64,000 nucleotides of DNA from Nibribacter roseus. GTDB taxonomy: Bacteria > Bacteroidota > Bacteroidia > Cytophagales > Hymenobacteraceae. The translations under genes were made by a program, and so were the position numbers. Below, in pieces: positions 50,174 to 58,968 of this stretch (positions are counted from its first letter, which is position 1; the number at the start of each line of letters is the position of its first letter). The notes below the pieces were generated by a model. That model saw only the letters and a list, made by a program, of their open reading frames with translations. It did no database searches and was not told where the DNA came from. The DNA is taken from assembly GCF_042662225.1 (NCBI RefSeq), contig NZ_JBHSYQ010000015.1:124001-188000 (forward strand), in the 5' to 3' direction.

Positions 50174-51103
50174 ATGTCTTATCACCAGCCCGTTTTGTTA
50201 CAGGAATCGGTAGATGCGTTGGCCATTAAGCCCGGCGGCATCTATGTAGACGTCACCTTCGGGGGGGGCGGACATTCTGCGCTTATTCTGCAGCAACTGC
50301 AGGGCAAAGGGCAGCTATACTCCTTTGACCAGGACACCGATGCCGAGATGCAGTCTGAGAAGCTTATCTCTGACAATTTCACGTTTGTGAAAGCCAATTT
50401 CCGCTACCTCAAAAAGTACCTGCGCCTGTACGGTGCTCGGCAGGTAGACGGCATTCTGGCCGATTTGGGCGTTTCGTCGCACCAGTTCAATACCGCCGAG
50501 CGCGGTTTCTCCACCCGTTTTGATGGCCCTCTGGACATGCGCATGGACAAAGACAGTCCTTTGTCGGCCAAAGAGGTGGTGAATACCTATGAAGAAGAGC
50601 AACTGCACAAAATCTTTGGGCTATACGGGGAGGTAAAAAATGCGAAGACCTTGGCCCGCGAGGTGGTGAGCGCCCGCAACATAAAAGAAATTGACACCAT
50701 TGCTGATTTTAAGCAAGCCATAGCAGGCTGTACGCCAAAGGGTAAGGAAAATAAATACCTGGCGCAGGTCTTTCAGGCCCTCCGGATTGAGGTAAATGAT
50801 GAACTGAAAGCCCTGGAGGAGATGTTGGAGCAGGCCGTGGAGGTCTTGAAGCCGGGTGGTAGATTGTCCGTGATTTCATACCATTCACTGGAAGACCGCC
50901 TGGTGAAAAACTACATCAGCAAAGGCAAATTCTTTGGGGAAGTGGAGAAAGACTTCTTCGGAAACGAAATAAAGCCGCTGGACTCCGTGACGCGAAAGCC
51001 CATAGTACCCAGTGATCAAGAATTGCAAGAGAACAATCGGTCCCGCAGTGCAAAGCTGCGGGTGGCAGAGAAAAGAGAGACCCCAGAGTCGTTAAAAAAA
51101 TAG
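50174..51103 (+). CDS. rsmH: 16S rRNA (cytosine-1402-N4)-methyltransferase RsmH
   Basis: The 309-residue product begins with MSYHQPVLLQE and the SAM-binding VDVTFGGGGHSALIL, then DGILADLGVSSHQF, and the C-terminal GGRLSVISYHSLEDRLVK. It methylates C1402 of 16S rRNA. It begins 5 nt after mraZ and is the standard second gene of dcw clusters. Confidence 0.95.
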   Translation: MSYHQPVLLQESVDALAIKPGGIYVDVTFGGGGHSALILQQLQGKGQLYSFDQDTDAEMQSEKLISDNFTFVKANFRYLKKYLRLYGARQVDGILADLGVSSHQFNTAERGFSTRFDGPLDMRMDKDSPLSAKEVVNTYEEEQLHKIFGLYGEVKNAKTLAREVVSARNIKEIDTIADFKQAIAGCTPKGKENKYLAQVFQALRIEVNDELKALEEMLEQAVEVLKPGGRLSVISYHSLEDRLVKNYISKGKFFGEVEKDFFGNEIKPLDSVTRKPIVPSDQELQENNRSRSAKLRVAEKRETPESLKK

Positions 51104-51141
51104 AGAGGAAGCAGGGATAGAATACACTTTTACGATTAAGT

Positions 51142-51573
51142 ATGGCAGTCAATACTTTACGTCCGAAAACAAACACGCCAAAGGCGAACACCATGCGTGA
51201 GGTGCCACAGGTGGAGCCAGAGCGTCCGCCTCGCCAGAAAGGCACCAGCTTGTTTGAGTTGCTGGACCGCTACACCAAAGTAGATTGGTTTTTCGCGGAT
51301 GGTTTGCCGGTGCGCTACCTGCCTAAAGTGTTGTTTCTGATGACCGTGGTGCTGTTCTACATTGGCAACACCCATTACGCAGAACGCACACTGCGCCAGA
51401 TTGACCGCACTAAAAGAGATACAGAAGATTTACGAGCTGATTACACCACGCTCAAGTCAGATTACATGGAGGCCAGTAAACAATCAGAGGTAGCCCGTAA
51501 TGTGGCCCCTTCTGGTTTAGCTGAAAGTTCTTCACCACCCATTCAAGTAGTAATAAAGAAAGATGAATATTAA
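51142..51573 (+). CDS. ftsL: FtsL-like cell division protein
   Basis: The 143-residue product has a basic N-terminal tail of about 60 residues, one TM segment (YLPKVLFLMTVVLFYIGNTHY) and a short heptad-like coiled coil (RTLRQIDRTKRDTEDLRADY). This topology and its place between rsmH and ftsI mark it as the divisome component FtsL, although sequence conservation is low. The stop overlaps the start of ftsI by 11 nt. Confidence 0.8.
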   Translation: MAVNTLRPKTNTPKANTMREVPQVEPERPPRQKGTSLFELLDRYTKVDWFFADGLPVRYLPKVLFLMTVVLFYIGNTHYAERTLRQIDRTKRDTEDLRADYTTLKSDYMEASKQSEVARNVAPSGLAESSSPPIQVVIKKDEY

Positions 51574-53716
51574 GAAGTCCATCGTAACGCGCGTACGGCT
51601 GGCTTTTTTAGCTATCTGTCTTTTTGCGTTCGCCATTATTTACAAGGTAGGCTACATCCAGTTCAAGGACGGAGACCGCTGGCGCGAAATAGCCAACGAG
51701 AAACGCTTCCATTACCAGCCCCTTCCGGCCACGCGCGGGAACATCTACTCTGACGATGACCGGATTATGGCGACGTCATTGCCATTTTACCGTGTTGCCT
51801 TTGACCCGACCATTGCTAAAGAAGACGTGTTTGATAAAGGTGTTGATTCTTTGGCCATCTATTTAGCCCAGTTCTTCGGCGATCGGTCGGAAAATTATTA
51901 CCGTCAGAAAATCAAAAACGCCAGGGCTGCCGGTAGAAGGTACGTAAGATTGAACGGTCAATTAATCAATTATCAGGATAAGAAGCTGATGAATCAATGG
52001 CCAATCTTTAGAGCGGGTAAAAACAAAGGCGGAGTGATTTTCGAGAAAATTGACCGGCGGTTCTTGCCCTTCGGGTCTTTGGCCAGACGTACCATTGGTT
52101 TTATCAACGAAGATAAAAATGGAGCGGGTCTGGAATACAGCTTTAACCGCCATTTAGCCGGCAAAGACGGTGAGGCGTTGTTTGAGCGCATGGCAGGAGG
52201 TAACAAACCAATCAATGATGGTACCGAGGTAAAGCCTATGCCAGGCTTTGATATTCAAACCACCATTGACATAAACCTGCAAGACGTGGCGGAAAGCGCG
52301 TTACGCCGTGCGTTAACTATCAATGATGCCGCGCATGGTTGTGTGATTTTGATGGAAGTAAGCACCGGACGGATCAAAGCTATTGCCAACTTGGGTCGTG
52401 CGGGTGAAGGGGTTTATGTAGAAGACTATAACTATGCGGTGGGTAACCAGGGGAGAACGGAGCCTGGTTCTACTTTTAAGCTTGCCTCTATGATGGCTCT
52501 GTTGGAAGAAACAGACCTGACTCTAGAAGATTCTGTGGACACAGGTGTTGGTTCTGCCCGTATTGGTGGAGCTGTGAAAACCGATACCCACGGATATGGC
52601 AAGATCACGCTGCAAGAGGTGTTTGAGAAGTCTTCAAACGTAGGGGTGGCCAAGCTGATTCAAGAGACGTTTGAAAAAGATCCGCAGAAGTACGTGGACT
52701 ATCTTCACAAGTTCGGCCTGCACCAGCCGCTGGGCTTTCAAATGAATGGAGAGGCTATTCCATTTATCAAAACACCAAAAGATAAGAGCTGGAGCCGTCC
52801 TTCGCTCTCTACCATGGCTATTGGCTATGAGTTAAAGATTTCTCCGTTGCAGACGCTGGCCTTTTACAACGCGGTGGCAAACAACGGGGTGAAGGTGCAA
52901 CCGATTATTGTTAAAAGCATTAAGCGTGCCGATGATGTGCTGGAGCAGTTTGAGGCAAAGGTGCTGAATCCTAAAATATGCTCTGAAGAGACACTGGTAC
53001 AGCTGAAAGCCATGATGGAAGGGGTGGTAGAGAACGGTACCGGTAAAAACGTCCGGAGCAAAGACTATAAGGTGGCTGGTAAAACCGGTACTGCCCGTAA
53101 AGTAATCAACGGGAAGTACACCAGAACCTATTCCACTTCCTTTGTGGGGTATTTCCCCGCTGATCAGCCAAAGTACAGCTGCATTGTGATTATAGACAGT
53201 CCACGCAAAAATGCCCAATACGGTGGCGATGTGGCGGCTCCTGTATTCCGTGAATTAGCTGATAAAGCCTATGCACAAGATCTGGCTATTCATAAACCAA
53301 TGGTACGTCGTCCGGCGGGTGTGCACCCTAAAATTCCAGTGCTTCATGCTGGCAGCCAGGAAGACATAACCTTATTATGTAATAAACTAGGGGTAAGCGC
53401 CCATCCTGAAAATCCGTCAGAAGACTGGGTGAGAGTTGACACGAACCGGCATTCGGTAAGCCTGAAGCCCATTAAGATAAATGACTTACAGGTACCCGAT
53501 GTCAGCGACATGACCCTGCGAGACGCACTTGCTTTGTTAGGAAACCGGGGGCTTAAGGTGCGAGCCATAGGGTTGGGAAGAGTAGAGAGTCAAAGCATTC
53601 CACCAGGAGAGCCAATACAAAAAGGAAATATCATCACCATCACACTAAGTAAACATGGCGCAACTAGAAAACCTGCTACAGGTACTCCAGCCAACGCAAT
53701 TGCTCGGGCCCGCTAA
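51563..53716 (+). CDS. ftsI: Septal peptidoglycan transpeptidase FtsI (PBP3) with PASTA domain
   Basis: A 717-residue class B penicillin-binding protein. Membrane anchor about 10-32, dimerization domain, then the transpeptidase with S303-T-F-K306 (EPGSTFKLAS), SSN at 357-359 and KTGTA at 507-511. A C-terminal PASTA domain (about 635-695, VPDVSDMTLRDALALL) follows. It cross-links septal peptidoglycan with FtsW. Its 3' end overlaps the murE start by 62 nt in another frame, so the Ala/Pro/Arg-rich tail is encoded within murE. Confidence 0.93.
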   Translation: MNIKKSIVTRVRLAFLAICLFAFAIIYKVGYIQFKDGDRWREIANEKRFHYQPLPATRGNIYSDDDRIMATSLPFYRVAFDPTIAKEDVFDKGVDSLAIYLAQFFGDRSENYYRQKIKNARAAGRRYVRLNGQLINYQDKKLMNQWPIFRAGKNKGGVIFEKIDRRFLPFGSLARRTIGFINEDKNGAGLEYSFNRHLAGKDGEALFERMAGGNKPINDGTEVKPMPGFDIQTTIDINLQDVAESALRRALTINDAAHGCVILMEVSTGRIKAIANLGRAGEGVYVEDYNYAVGNQGRTEPGSTFKLASMMALLEETDLTLEDSVDTGVGSARIGGAVKTDTHGYGKITLQEVFEKSSNVGVAKLIQETFEKDPQKYVDYLHKFGLHQPLGFQMNGEAIPFIKTPKDKSWSRPSLSTMAIGYELKISPLQTLAFYNAVANNGVKVQPIIVKSIKRADDVLEQFEAKVLNPKICSEETLVQLKAMMEGVVENGTGKNVRSKDYKVAGKTGTARKVINGKYTRTYSTSFVGYFPADQPKYSCIVIIDSPRKNAQYGGDVAAPVFRELADKAYAQDLAIHKPMVRRPAGVHPKIPVLHAGSQEDITLLCNKLGVSAHPENPSEDWVRVDTNRHSVSLKPIKINDLQVPDVSDMTLRDALALLGNRGLKVRAIGLGRVESQSIPPGEPIQKGNIITITLSKHGATRKPATGTPANAIARAR

Positions 53717-55118
53717 CCCCGAGCTTTCTGCGTTAACAATGGATTCCCGCCAGGCTGCACCTGGGGTGGCTTTCTTTGCCATACCCGGAACGCTGCGCGA
53801 TGGTCATGATTTTATACCAATGGCGGTGGAGCAGGGCGTTTCTGCCGTGTTTTGCGAAAAACTGCCCCAAAACACACCTGATCATGTAGCTTTTGTGCAG
53901 GTGCAGGATGTGGCAGAAGCCATGGGGCTGGTGGCCGCTGAGTTTTATGGCAACCCAACTAAAAAACTGAAGCTGGTTGGCGTAACCGGAACAAACGGCA
54001 AAACCACTTGTGTGACGCTGCTGCACAAGCTTTTCAGAGAACTAGGCTACAATACCGGGCTAATTTCTACGGTTCAGAATCAAATCAACGAAACCGTTAT
54101 TCCGGCCACGCACACCACACCAGACGCCATTACGCTGCAGGCCTTATTCGCGCAAATGGTAAAAGCCGGGTGTACGCATGCATTCATGGAGGTGAGTTCA
54201 CATGCATTGGTGCAGCACCGCGTAACAGGCGCTAAGTTTTCAGGTGCGGTTTTTACCAACATCACCCATGACCACCTAGACTATCACGGCACGTTTGACG
54301 AGTACATTAAAGCTAAAAAGCTATTCTTCGACCGGCTGCCTAAAAAAGCGTTTGCACTGGTGAATTCAGATGACAAACGAGGCATGGTCATGCTGCAAAA
54401 CACCAAAGGCGAGAAATATACTTACGCCTTACGCAAAGAAGCAGATTTTAAAGCCCGCCTGGTTGATAACACCATTCAGGGTTTACAGCTGGAGCTGGAG
54501 GGGCAGGAAGTTTGGTTTCGACTGATTGGTACCTTCAATGCCTATAATTTGCTGGCGGTATATGGCTCTGCCATTTTGTTGGGTGAAGATCCGCAAGAGG
54601 TGCTGGCCAGTTTGTCTAGTCTTACTTCAGCCGCTGGCCGGTTTGATTACGTGGTGTCTGAGGGGCAGATTACAGGCATTGTAGACTATGCCCATACGCC
54701 AGATGCGCTGGAGAACGTGCTGCAAACCATTCAGCAGATCCGGAGGCCAGACCAAAAAGTAATAACAGTGGTAGGCTGTGGCGGTAACCGAGATGCCGCT
54801 AAGCGTCCGGTCATGGCGGACCTGGCCGCTCGCTTGAGCGACCGCGTGATCATGACCTCTGATAATCCGCGAAACGAAGATCCGCAGGAAATACTGAACC
54901 AAATGCAAAGCGGTGTAAAGACGACAGATCTTAAAAAAGCCTTGTCAGTGGTAGATAGAAGGGAGGCCATTAAAACAGCGGTGTTGCTGGCTGAGCCCGA
55001 GGATATTATTCTGGTGGCTGGTAAAGGCCACGAAACTTACCAGGAAGTAAAAGGCGTGCGGTCGCCCTTTGATGATAAACAAGTACTGTTGGAGGCGTTT
55101 GCCCTTCTTCAGAAATAG
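53655..55118 (+). CDS. murE: UDP-MurNAc-tripeptide synthetase MurE (meso-DAP type)
   Basis: The 487-residue Mur ligase has the ATP loop GVTGTNGKTTCVTLL and the binding motif DNPRNE (403-408), characteristic of enzymes that add meso-diaminopimelate rather than lysine. The N-terminal UDP-binding domain starts LLQVL and includes MDSRQAAPGVAFFAIPGTL, so the start inside ftsI is needed and the 62-nt overlap is real. A sequence resembling the right half of the 36-nt palindrome (GTTTTGC ... CTGCCCCAAAAC) lies at 53849-53873. Confidence 0.95.
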   Translation: MAQLENLLQVLQPTQLLGPANPELSALTMDSRQAAPGVAFFAIPGTLRDGHDFIPMAVEQGVSAVFCEKLPQNTPDHVAFVQVQDVAEAMGLVAAEFYGNPTKKLKLVGVTGTNGKTTCVTLLHKLFRELGYNTGLISTVQNQINETVIPATHTTPDAITLQALFAQMVKAGCTHAFMEVSSHALVQHRVTGAKFSGAVFTNITHDHLDYHGTFDEYIKAKKLFFDRLPKKAFALVNSDDKRGMVMLQNTKGEKYTYALRKEADFKARLVDNTIQGLQLELEGQEVWFRLIGTFNAYNLLAVYGSAILLGEDPQEVLASLSSLTSAAGRFDYVVSEGQITGIVDYAHTPDALENVLQTIQQIRRPDQKVITVVGCGGNRDAAKRPVMADLAARLSDRVIMTSDNPRNEDPQEILNQMQSGVKTTDLKKALSVVDRREAIKTAVLLAEPEDIILVAGKGHETYQEVKGVRSPFDDKQVLLEAFALLQK

Positions 55119-55180
55119 ACATACAGACTGATATGGAGGGGAGGAATAAATGAATGCTCCTAATCCTAAACCCAAAACAG

Positions 55181-56398
55181 ATGCTTTATTACCTTTTCAG
55201 ATACTTAGACCAACAGTTTGACGTCCTAGGCGCAGGCGTGTTCCAGTACATCTCGTTCAGAGCTGGTTTGGCGGCATTGCTGTCGTTGCTTATTGCTATG
55301 ATATTTGGTGGGCGCCTTATTAAACTGCTACAGCGGAAGCAGGTAGGTGAATCTATCAGAGATTTAGGTCTGGAGGGACAGATGGAAAAGAAGGGAACTC
55401 CTACCATGGGTGGCCTTATCATTTTGCTCGCCATTTTGTTGCCTACCATTTTGTTGGCCCGCTTGAGCAATGTTTACATTATTCTCATGCTGGTTTCTAC
55501 CATTTGGTTAGGCGCCATTGGTTTTCTGGATGACTATATTAAGGTATTCAAAAAGAACAAAGAAGGTTTGGCCGGCAAGTTCAAGATTATAGGCCAGGTA
55601 GGTTTGGGTCTGATTGTGGGAGTTACTCTTTTCTTTTCAGAAGATGTGGTAGTGCGCCAGTATTTCACTGATCATGGTACCTCTGCGATTGATGTTGGCA
55701 GCTCTTTTGCCGATGTTAGAAAAATGATCACCACCGTGCCCTTCACCAAAAACAACGAGCTAGATTACCACAACTTCTTCAGTTTCGCTAGTCCGGTATT
55801 AGGTTCTTATGCTCGATTCCTGTACATCCCGCTGGTTATTCTTATCATCACTGCTGTCTCAAACGGAGCCAACATTACTGACGGCATCGACGGTTTGGCG
55901 GCTGGAACATCGGCTATTATTGGCACTACCCTGGCAGCTTTTGCATGGGTGTCTGGTAACGCTATCTTCGCCGATTATTTTGACATCATGTACATACCGA
56001 ATACGGGGGAGTTGGTGATTTTCTGTACCGCTTTTGTGGGTGCTTGTGTTGGTTTCCTTTGGTATAACTCTTACCCGGCTCAAGTATTCATGGGTGATAC
56101 TGGTAGTTTGTCCATTGGTGGAATCATAGCGGTACTGGCTTTGATTTTGCGCAAGGAGCTGCTCATTCCTATGCTGTGCGGTATTTTCTTAGTTGAGAAC
56201 CTGTCTGTCATGCTGCAGGTGAGCTACTTCAAGTACACCAAAAAGAAATATGGAGAGGGACGAAGAATCTTTAAAATGTCACCTCTGCACCACCACTACC
56301 AGAAGTTAGGTTATCATGAGGCTAAAATTGTCTCCCGCTTTTGGACGGTAGGAGTGATGTTAGCAATTCTGACGCTGGTGACCCTGAAATTACGATAA
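55181..56398 (+). CDS. mraY: Phospho-N-acetylmuramoyl-pentapeptide transferase MraY
   Basis: About 405 residues and ten TM segments. The family motifs are KKGTPTMGGLIILL, FLDDYIKVFKKNKEGLAGKFK, NITDGIDGLAAG, and the His-rich MSPLHHHYQKLGY. It makes lipid I at the inner membrane. ATG 55181 (MLYYLFRYL) is preferred; an ATG at 55154 would add nine residues. murF, usually between murE and mraY, is absent, as is common in Bacteroidetes. Confidence 0.95.
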   Translation: MLYYLFRYLDQQFDVLGAGVFQYISFRAGLAALLSLLIAMIFGGRLIKLLQRKQVGESIRDLGLEGQMEKKGTPTMGGLIILLAILLPTILLARLSNVYIILMLVSTIWLGAIGFLDDYIKVFKKNKEGLAGKFKIIGQVGLGLIVGVTLFFSEDVVVRQYFTDHGTSAIDVGSSFADVRKMITTVPFTKNNELDYHNFFSFASPVLGSYARFLYIPLVILIITAVSNGANITDGIDGLAAGTSAIIGTTLAAFAWVSGNAIFADYFDIMYIPNTGELVIFCTAFVGACVGFLWYNSYPAQVFMGDTGSLSIGGIIAVLALILRKELLIPMLCGIFLVENLSVMLQVSYFKYTKKKYGEGRRIFKMSPLHHHYQKLGYHEAKIVSRFWTVGVMLAILTLVTLKLR

Positions 56399-56401
56399 GC
56401 T

Positions 56402-56437
56402 GTTTTTGACCTGTTTTTCAGAAAAGGGATAAAAAAA
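56402..56437. repeat. 36-nt palindrome, degenerate copy
   Basis: The left half GTTTTTGACCTG is good; the right half (AAGGGATAAAAAAA) has decayed. It begins 3 nt after the mraY stop, between two cell-wall genes of one operon. Confidence 0.5.
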
Positions 56438-56455
56438 TCATAAACCAAAACCAAC

Positions 56456-57802
56456 ATGAAATTAGCCATATTAGGAGCAGGGGAGAGCGGCGTGGGTGCA
56501 GCCTTGTTGGCGCAGGCCAAGGGCTATGACGTGTTTGTATCTGATTTCGGTGTCATAGCTGAAAAATTCCGGATGCAGTTAGCGGACGCAGGAATTCCTT
56601 TTGAGGAAGGAACGCACTCATTGGAGCAGATATACGAGGCCAATGAAATCATCAAGAGTCCAGGGATTCCTGACACAGTTCCGGTTATTCAGGGTGCACT
56701 GGAGCGGAACATACCGGTTATCTCAGAAATTGAGTTTGCGGGTCGCTATGCCTCAGGCAAGTTTATCTGCATAACCGGAACTAACGGCAAAACCACCACC
56801 ACACTGCTGACTTACCACCTCCTGAAAAGTGCTGGTTTAAAGGTGGCTCTGGGCGGAAACGTGGGCGAAAGCCTTGCGGCCAAAGTTTTGGAAGACGCCT
56901 ATGACTACTATGTGGTGGAACTGAGCAGTTTTCAGCTGGACAACATGTACCAGTTCAGGGCGCACATAGCCATTCTGCTGAACATCACACCAGATCACTT
57001 AGACCGCTACCAGTACAGCATGGACAAATATGCGGCGGCCAAATTCCGGATTGCGCAGAACATGACTTCGGCAGATTACTTCCTCTTCAACCAGGATGAT
57101 GCAGAGATTCAAAAATACCGTTCCGCACACTCGGTTGCAGGTACGCAGTTGCCCTTTGGTCTGAAGGAGAGTAAGGGTTTGGCGCTTAACTATAATGGAA
57201 GTCTGATTTCGGCCTCTTTTCCTGAAAACAGGGCTAAAATAGATACTTCTGCTTCACCGCTTATTGGGCAGCATAACCAATACAATACTATGGCGGCCGT
57301 GGGTGCGGCTTTATTGGTTGGCATTGCGCCAACTGAGATCGAAAAAGCCTTGGGCACTTTTCAAAACGCGGAGCATAGGCTACAGCCGGTGGGGGAAATA
57401 GATGGCATACGGTTTATCAACGACTCAAAAGCTACCAACGTGGAGGCGGTGTGGTACGCGCTAGATGGCATCAACCAACCCATTGTTTGGGTGGTAGGCG
57501 GCAAAGACAAAGGCAACGATTATTCTCCGTTGTTTCCACTGGTGCAAGAGAAGGTAAAGGCAATTGTATGCTTGGGTGTAGACAACAGTAAGATTTTGGC
57601 CTCTTTTTCTGAAATCTGCCCCAAAATAGAAGAAACGCAAGACGTGAACGAGGCGGTTCGGTTGGCAAAAGGCTTTGCCGAGGCCGGAGATGTGGTGATA
57701 CTATCGCCGGCCTGCGCCAGTTTCGATTTGTTTAAGAATTATGAACACCGCGGCCGCGCTTTCGCTGAGGCCGTGACTGCTATAAATACTACCGGAGTAT
57801 GA
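56456..57802 (+). CDS. murD: UDP-MurNAc-L-alanine:D-glutamate ligase MurD
   Basis: The 448-residue Mur ligase has an N-terminal dinucleotide-like motif (LAILGAGESGVGAALLA), the ATP loop CITGTNGKTTTTLLTYH, NITPDHLDRY, INDSKATNVEAV, VVGGKDKG and SPACASFDLFKNYEHRG. It adds D-glutamate to UDP-MurNAc-L-Ala. Two sequences with the length and layout of the 36-nt palindrome lie inside the gene (57205-57240 and 57592-57627). The stop overlaps the ftsW start. Confidence 0.95.
   Translation: MKLAILGAGESGVGAALLAQAKGYDVFVSDFGVIAEKFRMQLADAGIPFEEGTHSLEQIYEANEIIKSPGIPDTVPVIQGALERNIPVISEIEFAGRYASGKFICITGTNGKTTTTLLTYHLLKSAGLKVALGGNVGESLAAKVLEDAYDYYVVELSSFQLDNMYQFRAHIAILLNITPDHLDRYQYSMDKYAAAKFRIAQNMTSADYFLFNQDDAEIQKYRSAHSVAGTQLPFGLKESKGLALNYNGSLISASFPENRAKIDTSASPLIGQHNQYNTMAAVGAALLVGIAPTEIEKALGTFQNAEHRLQPVGEIDGIRFINDSKATNVEAVWYALDGINQPIVWVVGGKDKGNDYSPLFPLVQEKVKAIVCLGVDNSKILASFSEICPKIEETQDVNEAVRLAKGFAEAGDVVILSPACASFDLFKNYEHRGRAFAEAVTAINTTGV
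57205..57240. repeat. 36-nt palindrome-like sequence inside murD, copy 1
   Basis: GATTTCGGCCTC ... AGGGCTAAAAT. In frame it encodes I-S-A-S-F-P-E-N-R-A-K-I, in the same frame as the copy at 34600 in comEC. Confidence 0.5.
57592..57627. repeat. 36-nt palindrome-like sequence inside murD, copy 2
   Basis: GATTTTGGCCTC ... TGCCCCAAAAT. In frame it encodes I-L-A-S-F-S-E-I-C-P-K-I. It may align to other MurD proteins without a gap, which weakens the case for insertion. Confidence 0.4.
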
Positions 57803-58968
57803 TGACTTTTGTGAAAAACTGGCTGAGGGAAAACCTCAAAGGAGACCCAATTTTGTGGGGAATTGTACTTATGTTTGGCCTGATCAGTATTGCCGTGGTT
57901 TACTCAGCCACGGGAACTCTGGCGTATAAAAAAATGGGTGGCAATACAGAGTATTATCTGTTCAAGCACTCCTCGCTCATATTTGTGGGCTTGGCTTTTG
58001 TGTGGCTGGCGCATAAAATCAACTACCGGTACTATGCTAAACTGAGTCAACTGGCGCTTATATTTTCCGTGCCGTTGCTCATTTACACTTACCTTAAGGG
58101 CTCTAACATCAATGAAGCTTCCCGCTGGTTGACCATTCCAGTAATCAACCAGACCTTCCAGCCCTCAGATTTGGCTAAATTGGCGTTGATCTCTTACCTA
58201 GCTAGTATTCTGAGCAAGCGCCAGATGAACATAGAGTCAAAGCAAACTCTTATTCCGCTGTTTTTGTGGAGCGGCTTGATTTGCGGACTCATCGCCATGA
58301 GTAACATTTCAACTGGTTTGCTACTGTTCCTGACCTGTATTCTCTTGATGTTCATAGGTCGTGTTCCTATGAAACCAATTTTTACCATGATAGTGGTAGG
58401 GGCTATTTTCGGAACCATCGCCTTGACCTTGGGGCAACGGATGCAGACTGCCATCAGCCGGATAGAGAATTTCATGGATCCCAAAGAGACGGTTTTCCAG
58501 CTAGAGCAGTCTTATATAGCCATTGCCACCGGAGGGGTAGTTGGGAAAGGTCCGGGACAATCTGACCAGCGCAACTTGCTGCCGCACCCTTACTCTGACT
58601 TTATTTACGCCATTATTATTGAAGAATACGGCATGATTGGAGGTGCCTTTGTGCTGTTCCTTTACCTGGCATTCCTCTATCGAGGCATGGTGGCGGTAAC
58701 AAATAGTTTGGGCGCCTTCGGCGGATTGCTCTCGGCGGGGCTGAGTTTCAGTTTGGTCATACAGGCCATGGTAAACATGGGGGTGGCGGTAGGCTTAGGT
58801 CCAATTACTGGTTTGCCGCTCCCGCTGCTTAGTATGGGTGGAACGTCGTTGATCTTCACTGGTATTTCCATCGGAATTATTTTGAGCGTGAGCCGCAGTG
58901 AGCATGAAGCCAAACTGCAGCAGCAGGCGGCAGTGAACAAACCAGCAAACGTACTAAGCCATGCATGA
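57799..58968 (+). CDS. ftsW: Septal peptidoglycan glycosyltransferase FtsW
   Basis: A 389-residue SEDS-family membrane protein with about ten TM segments. Typical segments are EASRWLTIP, FQPSDLAKLALI, GKGPGQSDQRNLLPHPYSDF, IIEEYGMIGG and the end motif GPITGLPLPLLSMGGTSL. It polymerises lipid II at the septum with FtsI. The ATG overlaps the murD stop (ATGATG region, 4 nt), and the 3' end overlaps murG by 8 nt. Confidence 0.94.
   Translation: MMTFVKNWLRENLKGDPILWGIVLMFGLISIAVVYSATGTLAYKKMGGNTEYYLFKHSSLIFVGLAFVWLAHKINYRYYAKLSQLALIFSVPLLIYTYLKGSNINEASRWLTIPVINQTFQPSDLAKLALISYLASILSKRQMNIESKQTLIPLFLWSGLICGLIAMSNISTGLLLFLTCILLMFIGRVPMKPIFTMIVVGAIFGTIALTLGQRMQTAISRIENFMDPKETVFQLEQSYIAIATGGVVGKGPGQSDQRNLLPHPYSDFIYAIIIEEYGMIGGAFVLFLYLAFLYRGMVAVTNSLGAFGGLLSAGLSFSLVIQAMVNMGVAVGLGPITGLPLPLLSMGGTSLIFTGISIGIILSVSRSEHEAKLQQQAAVNKPANVLSHA

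Noticed and set aside
53849..53873. Half-palindrome in murE
   Set aside because: Only the right half fits and the core is 25 rather than 36 nt; too weak to count as a copy.
53941..53980. A further palindrome copy in murE (GTTTTATGG ... CTAAAAAAC)
   Set aside because: It encodes the conserved EFYGNPTKKLKLVGVTG leading into the ATP loop and its arms do not pair.
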